Positions 6,295 through 9,702 of a stretch of DNA of 9,702 nt are shown here, one piece after another. The notes under the pieces are model-generated. The model was not told the origin of the DNA and did not search any database. It saw nothing but the letters and a program-made list of their open reading frames with translations. Position 1 is the stretch's first letter. Each line of letters starts with the position of its first letter. Source of the stretch: JAJFUE01 sp039683515 (lineage in GTDB: Bacteria; Sumerlaeota; Sumerlaeia; MVZB01); assembly GCA_039683515.1 (NCBI GenBank), contig JBDKRG010000051.1, positions 1 through 9,702 on the forward strand, written 5' to 3'. Position numbers and translations under genes: made by a program.

Positions 6295-7869
6295 TTATCG
6301 GTTTGCGGCGGGCGAAGTATAGCCGGAATCGGGAACCCACCACACCCGCTGCGTGTGGATCCACGGGTCGGTCTGCCTGAACTCCCAAAAAAGCCGCGCC
6401 GACGCGGGCAGCAGCTTCGGGTCGAACTCGCCCGGCCCCCCGCCGTCGAGCAGCAGGCGCGTTCCGCTCGGCGGGGGCTGCGCCAGCAGCCGGACGGCCT
6501 CGGCCTGGCTCCGGACCTGGATCGCGCGGAAGCGGTCGGGCCGCCGCCGCTCGATGTAGCGGATCGCCGAGGCCGGGTTCGTGTAGTTGTTGAACGTAAT
6601 CAGTTCGACCGGGCCGCGGGCCGTGAGCGGCTCGATCTTGGCCCGCAACGAGCCGACCTGCCGGCCCGACGGCCAGCCCGTCACGTACTGCGCCCGGTCC
6701 CTGTCGGTAAAAAGCTCTCGTCCCGGATCGGTCTGCCATAATACCGACTGCCACGCCGGAAATGCAAGCGAGCCGCACAGGAACACGGCGCCGCAAAGCG
6801 CGGCGGGCGTTCGGGTTTTCCGGGCCACCACGGCGCTCAGCGTGGCGACGCCGAGGCCGAATGCGATCCACAACGGGGCGGCGAACGGCAGGTAATAGCG
6901 CGTAAACACCCCCGGGTATTTGCCGATCGCGAAGATCATGGCGATCGGGAGGCACACCCACAGGAGCAGCCAGGAGGGGCCGGCCGATTCTTCGGAGCGC
7001 CCCGGCCTCAGGGCCTCGATCGCGCCGATCAGCATGAACGCCAGGGCGATCGGGAACGACGACAGCAGCATCATCGAGCCGAACTGCCGGACGAGGCTGG
7101 AAAAATTCTCGAGATAGCCCGGGCCGCCCGCCTGCATGTGCAGCCGGCATGCCATGGCGAGCGTGCCGTACCCGAGGCACAGGGCGACGGGTGGGACCGC
7201 GATCGCGGCGTTCACGGCCGCGTAGGCGAGCAGCCCGCGACCGCTGAGCCGGCCGCGACGCCAGTGCCACAGCATCGTCAGCCCGCCGATGCCCAGCGCC
7301 GGCAGGCCGCTCAGCTTGACGATGGCCGGCAACGCGACGGCGAAACCGGCATACGCCGCGCGGCGCGTCGGGATCCGGTCGCGCGGCAGGGTTTCCATGA
7401 CGTATATCGCGAAGAGCCAGGCGGCCGTGAGCGCGCCGTCAAAGATCGCCATGCGCTCGTGGATCACGGCCGCCGACCAGACCGCCCAGCCGAGGCCGGC
7501 GGCGATCATGGCGAGCCCGCGGCGGGAAGGGTCGGGCCCGGCCAGGCGGCGGGCCATCGTCATCAACAGGGCGACGGTGACCAGCCCCAGGGCGATCGAG
7601 ACGTAGCGCCACAGCAGCATCGGGCCCCACTGGCCCGGCCAGCCGGCGGCGTCGAGAACGGCGATGATCCACGGCAGGATGCCGACTTTATCGTCGGTCC
7701 ACGGGATCAGTGCCGTCTGGAGACAGGGCGAACCGAGCATTTGCGCGACCCAGACGCTGTAATTGGCCTCGTCGACGAAGATGGGGGCTTGCGCCAGCCC
7801 CGGCACGCGCAGCGCAAGGTAAACGGCGACAACAAGGATTGTTGCTGTGGGGAGAAAATATTTCTTCAT
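6295..7869 (-). CDS. GT-C membrane glycosyltransferase (GT39/ArnT-like)
   Basis: 524 residues, an integral membrane protein likely to use a polyprenyl-phosphate sugar donor on the periplasmic side. The start MKKYFLP leads into the first membrane helix (about 5-22). The first outer loop then carries FVDEANYSVW, with the Asp33-Glu34 pair typical of GT39/GT83-type enzymes. Next come the family-like RYVSIALGLVTVALL helix (about 88-106) and HERMAIFDGALTAAW. Many further hydrophobic segments follow up to about residue 395, for example ALPAIVKLSGLPALGIGG, FPIALAFMLIGAI, LLLWVCLPIAMIFAIG and LWIAFGLGVATLSAVV. The last 125 or so residues are soluble and probably periplasmic. ATG 7869 is the only sensible start: the frame continues upstream but only as antisense of dapF. 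The Shine-Dalgarno is weak. The acceptor (lipid, glycan or protein such as pilin) cannot be told from sequence; pilT lies 57 bp downstream on the same strand. Confidence 0.85.
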   Translation of the reverse strand: MKKYFLPTATILVVAVYLALRVPGLAQAPIFVDEANYSVWVAQMLGSPCLQTALIPWTDDKVGILPWIIAVLDAAGWPGQWGPMLLWRYVSIALGLVTVALLMTMARRLAGPDPSRRGLAMIAAGLGWAVWSAAVIHERMAIFDGALTAAWLFAIYVMETLPRDRIPTRRAAYAGFAVALPAIVKLSGLPALGIGGLTMLWHWRRGRLSGRGLLAYAAVNAAIAVPPVALCLGYGTLAMACRLHMQAGGPGYLENFSSLVRQFGSMMLLSSFPIALAFMLIGAIEALRPGRSEESAGPSWLLLWVCLPIAMIFAIGKYPGVFTRYYLPFAAPLWIAFGLGVATLSAVVARKTRTPAALCGAVFLCGSLAFPAWQSVLWQTDPGRELFTDRDRAQYVTGWPSGRQVGSLRAKIEPLTARGPVELITFNNYTNPASAIRYIERRRPDRFRAIQVRSQAEAVRLLAQPPPSGTRLLLDGGGPGEFDPKLLPASARLFWEFRQTDPWIHTQRVWWVPDSGYTSPAANR

Positions 7870-7983
7870 CGCTCGGAAATTAAAACATAAATTGTTACCA
7901 AGATAACAGAAGAATTTACATTGCCCGGATCCGGCCCTTTGTCGATGATGGTTTGCGTGGATTCCTGAGCCGGGTGAGGCGAG
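7870..7983. promoter_or_regulatory. Divergent promoter region between glycosyltransferase and dapF
   Basis: This 114-bp spacer separates two divergently read genes and has a conspicuously A/T-rich part (about 7875-7920), as expected for a promoter. An inverted repeat TGTTA-CCAAGA-TAACA lies at 7893-7908. On the minus strand TGTTATCTT (7900-7908) looks like an extended -10 box about 30 bases before the glycosyltransferase start, but no -35 box is evident. On the plus strand TTGTTA (7892-7897) and TTTACA (7915-7920) are 17 bases apart, a weak sigma-70-like pair. GAGG at 7976-7979 is the dapF ribosome binding site. Confidence 0.35.
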
Positions 7984-8799
7984 ATGACCATTCAGTTTCA
8001 GAAGATGTCGGGGGCGGGCAACGACTTCGTCGTCATGGACAATCGCGCCGGGATCGTGCCCGATGAGCGCGCCGAGCTGATCCGGCAGTGGTGCCACCGC
8101 CGGATGGGGATCGGCGCCGACGGCGTCCTGCTCGTCGAGCCCTCGCCCGGCGACGGGTTCGACTTCCGGATGCGCTATTACAACGCCGACGGCGGCGAGG
8201 CCGAGATGTGCGGCAACGGCGCCCGCTGCATCGCGCGGTTCGCCCACGCGATCGGCGCCGCGCCGGCCCAGATGCGGTTCCTCACCATGGCCGGCCCCGT
8301 CGAGGCGGTCGTGAGGGAGAGCGGCGACGTCATGATCGGCGTCAGCGACCCGCGCGACCTGTGCCGCGGGATCGATCTGTCCAAGTGTGGCGCCGGCGCC
8401 CTCGCCGGCGATTACATCAACACCGGCGTCCCGCACGTCGTCATCCGCGTCAGCGACCTCAAGAACGTTCCGGTCTTCCAGCTCGGCCGCGCGATCCGCA
8501 ACTACGACGCGTTCGCGCCGGCCGGGACGAACGTCAATTTCTACACGCCGCGCGCCGACGGCGGGCTCGACTACCGCACCTACGAGCGCGGCGTCGAGGA
8601 CGAGACGCTCGCCTGCGGCACCGGCGCGATCGCCACCGCCCTCATCGCCTCGCTGGCCGGTCACGCCACAAGCCCGGCGAAGGTCCACACGAGCGGCGGC
8701 CCGGTCCTGACGATCTACTTCGAAAAGACCGCCGACGGCTTCACGAACATCAAGCTCGAAGGCGAGGCCCGGTTCGTCTTCAAGGGCGAATTGGAATAA
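7984..8799 (+). CDS. dapF: Diaminopimelate epimerase
   Basis: Converts LL-2,6-diaminopimelate to the meso form, the last step before peptidoglycan cross-linking precursor and lysine; cytoplasmic and cofactor-independent. At 271 residues it has the usual length (about 270-280). The two halves of the pseudo-symmetric fold each supply a catalytic cysteine: Cys76 in EMCGNGARC and Cys211 in LACGTGA. Other family motifs are MSGAGNDFVV at 8-17, GIGADGVLLVEPS, YYNADGGEAEMCGNG, NTGVPHVVI and YERGVEDETLACGTG (Glu201-Arg202 bind substrate carboxylates). The ATG is preceded by GGTGAGG at 7973-7979, a slightly short four-base spacer. An upstream start would miss the conserved N-terminus. It is transcribed away from the glycosyltransferase and ends in the strong terminator at 8902-8925. 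Complete, with no missing key residue. Confidence 0.97.
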   Translation: MTIQFQKMSGAGNDFVVMDNRAGIVPDERAELIRQWCHRRMGIGADGVLLVEPSPGDGFDFRMRYYNADGGEAEMCGNGARCIARFAHAIGAAPAQMRFLTMAGPVEAVVRESGDVMIGVSDPRDLCRGIDLSKCGAGALAGDYINTGVPHVVIRVSDLKNVPVFQLGRAIRNYDAFAPAGTNVNFYTPRADGGLDYRTYERGVEDETLACGTGAIATALIASLAGHATSPAKVHTSGGPVLTIYFEKTADGFTNIKLEGEARFVFKGELE

Positions 8800-8835
8800 A
8801 AAGAATAGAACGCGGATGACGCGGATCGGGCGGAT

Positions 8836-8853
8836 GGGCGCGGATCCGCGCCC
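8836..8853. repeat. 18-bp perfect GC-rich palindrome within gcggat words
   Basis: GGGCGCGGATCCGCGCCC reads the same on both strands. It has no unpaired loop and no T tract, so it is not a typical intrinsic terminator. It forms the end of a run of gcggat words starting at 8813, just after the dapF stop. It could be an end structure of the dapF transcript or a member of the dispersed repeat words of this genome. Confidence 0.6.
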
Positions 8854-8901
8854 CCCTCGGCATCTTTAAAACTCTCGTTGATGAACCACCCACCCCACTC
8901 A

Positions 8902-8925
8902 CCCCGCGATTCATCGCGGGGTTTT
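8902..8925 (+). terminator. Intrinsic terminator of dapF
   Basis: A perfect 8-bp stem CCCCGCGA / TCGCGGGG with the tetraloop TTCA is followed at once by TTTT then AA. It lies 102 bases beyond the dapF stop on the plus strand. There is no A-run on the left side, so it should act only on plus-strand transcription. Confidence 0.8.
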
Positions 8926-9080
8926 AAGCATGGATTCCGTTTCAGCGGTTTCCCGTCGCATTTTCAAAAGATTAGTTTCCCGCAAGTGTCATAAGGGCCC
9001 GTAAGGGAATACCCAAATTCAAATCTTCCATGTTAGGCTTTTCCTCGCCAGGCCACCCCCGCCCGGCCAAGATTTCCGAA

Positions 9081-9101
9081 CTAGAAACTAGAAACGAGAA
9101 A
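9081..9101. repeat. Three-copy 7-base tandem word (ctagaaa)
   Basis: The copies are ctagaaa, ctagaaa and cgagaaa, in the spacer before the last gene. It is another example of the short tandem words that fill the spacers here. Confidence 0.7.
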
Positions 9102-9153
9102 CTTATTAGATTTTGTATTTATTTTTCCGAACTCTTCCCCCACGAGCCCCAGA

Positions 9154-9702
9154 ATGCCCGACATCCCCCCCATCGACGACCTGGAAAACCTCTCCGCCAC
9201 CGGCGCGATGCTGGAGGGCGTCCTGCGGCAGTGGGTCCAGGAGATCACGGAGTGTTCGCCCCCCGATATCGTGACTTTCGCCGAGGCGGTCGATTTTTTC
9301 GCCCGACTGACCGCGATCCGCAAAACGCTGATCAAGCTCTCGCGCCTCTCCAAGCCGCGCCCCAACAATCCATCACCCGCGCCCGAGCCAAAGCGCTCCC
9401 GCGCCACCGATCTTCCCTCATCTCCCGTTGATCTTCCCGAGCCCGACATTCCCCAAATCCGTTCTCTCCCCGACGTCCCGCTAGACCGGATCCGCCCCGA
9501 GCTCGAAACCATCGCGACCGCCTTCGCCGATGGCGGATTGCCGATTCCGGATTGCAAAATTCCCGAATCCGACCCATCCGCCCATCCGCTCCCATATGCC
9601 ACGGATGATCCATCAGTCCCATCAGTCCCATCAGTCCCATCAGCCGCACAACCCCCAAATCCCCGCGACAATTCCCCAATCCGCAATCCGCAATCCGAAA
9701 TC
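9154..9702 (+). CDS. Unrecognised protein, 3' end beyond the window
   Basis: An open frame from ATG 9154 reaches the window end without a stop, giving 183 residues so far. The first 70 or so residues (MPDIPPIDDLENLSATGAML...) look like a real acidic, helical domain, with mostly G/C-ending codons as in the other genes; VTFAEAVDFFARLTAIRKTLIKLSRL is a probable amphipathic helix pair. From about residue 70 the protein becomes Pro/Ser/Asp-rich and looks disordered. At residues 153-163 a 9-base tandem repeat encodes SVPSVPSVPSA, and the visible end is IRNPQSEI, encoded by a 7-base caatccg repeat. I do not recognise the family. The Shine-Dalgarno is weak (GAG about eight bases upstream). The terminator before it separates it from dapF, so it starts a new transcription unit. 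The opposite-strand frame here encodes a Gly/Asp/Thr repeat protein and is probably a shadow. Confidence 0.6.
   Translation, partial: MPDIPPIDDLENLSATGAMLEGVLRQWVQEITECSPPDIVTFAEAVDFFARLTAIRKTLIKLSRLSKPRPNNPSPAPEPKRSRATDLPSSPVDLPEPDIPQIRSLPDVPLDRIRPELETIATAFADGGLPIPDCKIPESDPSAHPLPYATDDPSVPSVPSVPSAAQPPNPRDNSPIRNPQSEI
9611..9643. repeat. 9-base tandem repeat (catcagtcc) inside a coding frame
   Basis: Three full copies and a partial fourth. The unit length is a multiple of three, so the frame is kept and Ser-Val-Pro is repeated in the protein starting at 9154. Confidence 0.85.
9677..9697. repeat. 7-base tandem repeat (caatccg) at the window end
   Basis: Three exact copies in succession, followed by aaatc at the window edge. 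Seven is not a multiple of three, so each copy is read in a different frame (the visible peptide is IRNPQSEI). Words of this kind are typical of the spacers rather than of genes here. Confidence 0.85.

Larger units (their letters stand above)
8800..9153. other. Spacer after dapF with terminator and repeat words
   Basis: This 354-bp stretch has no credible gene. It begins with four or five gcggat words (8813-8848) that merge into an 18-bp palindrome (8836-8853). It continues through the dapF terminator (8902-8925) and a mixed A/T-richer region. It then carries three 7-base copies ctagaaa, ctagaaa, cgagaaa (9081-9101) and the A/T-rich tract ttattagattttgtattt (about 9103-9120). That tract is the most likely promoter area for the gene starting at 9154, though I cannot define boxes. 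Confidence 0.55.

Noticed and set aside
7870..8688. Extension of the glycosyltransferase frame far upstream to give about 800 residues
   Set aside because: The added part is antisense to dapF and lacks membrane segments; MKKYFLP at 7869 is a natural membrane-protein start.
9081..9686. A 201-codon minus-strand open frame opposite the last gene, with a DGTDGTDGTDG stretch
   Set aside because: It is the mirror of the plus-strand frame at 9154, which has better codon use and a plausible folded N-terminal domain. The DGT repeat is just the antisense of the catcagtcc tandem.
1..9702. tRNA, rRNA, transposase or phage genes
   Set aside because: I looked for cloverleaf ends, rRNA-like conserved blocks, transposase motifs and terminal inverted repeats with duplications and found none I could support.

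Overview
This GC-rich window (visibly over 60% G+C in the genes, almost all codons ending in G or C) comes from a bacterium. Its spacers are filled with short degenerate words: ctctgcgcctctgcg-like, cgcgaaa/cacgaaa-like, gcggat-like, ctagaaa-like and caatccg-like, plus a composite hairpin element at 2801-2907. I associate this kind of spacer with large-genome members of the Planctomycetota/Verrucomicrobiota/Kiritimatiellota/Lentisphaerota group. That placement is an impression from spacer style, not a proof. The genes fit a Gram-negative-type bacterium with diaminopimelate, glycogen or maltodextrin metabolism and a type IV pilus machine.

Layout. 1-303: spacer with tandem words and a weak terminator candidate. 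304-2439 (minus): malQ, a long E. coli-type 4-alpha-glucanotransferase. 2440-3008: gene-free spacer with low-complexity words and a three-hairpin repeat element. 3009-7869 (minus), read right to left: a GT-C membrane glycosyltransferase, a PilT-family retraction ATPase, a double-domain KaiC-like ATPase and a stand-alone CheY-like receiver. The spacings are 57 nt, 104 nt and a 4-nt ATGA overlap. 7870-7983: divergent, A/T-rich promoter region. 7984-8799 (plus): dapF, followed by a clear intrinsic terminator at 8902-8925. 9154-9702 (plus): the 5' part of an unrecognised gene that leaves the window still open and whose C-terminal part is made of spacer-type repeat words.

How the genes may work together. 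malQ and dapF are ordinary metabolic genes (maltodextrin disproportionation; meso-diaminopimelate for lysine and peptidoglycan). The coherent block is pilT - kaiC-like - receiver. The receiver is translationally coupled to the KaiC-like gene and has an ideal ribosome binding site of its own, so the two are probably made together, and the pilus motor ATPase lies just upstream. The pairing recalls the archaellum, where a PilT/GspE-superfamily ATPase (ArlI) works with a KaiC-like protein (ArlH). A signal-responsive KaiC-like regulator of pilus retraction is a plausible inference but is not shown by sequence alone. The second KaiC domain departs from consensus at two active-site positions and may bind nucleotide without hydrolysing it. 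No kaiA, kaiB, histidine kinase, RNA gene, CRISPR array, transposase or complete mobile element was seen.
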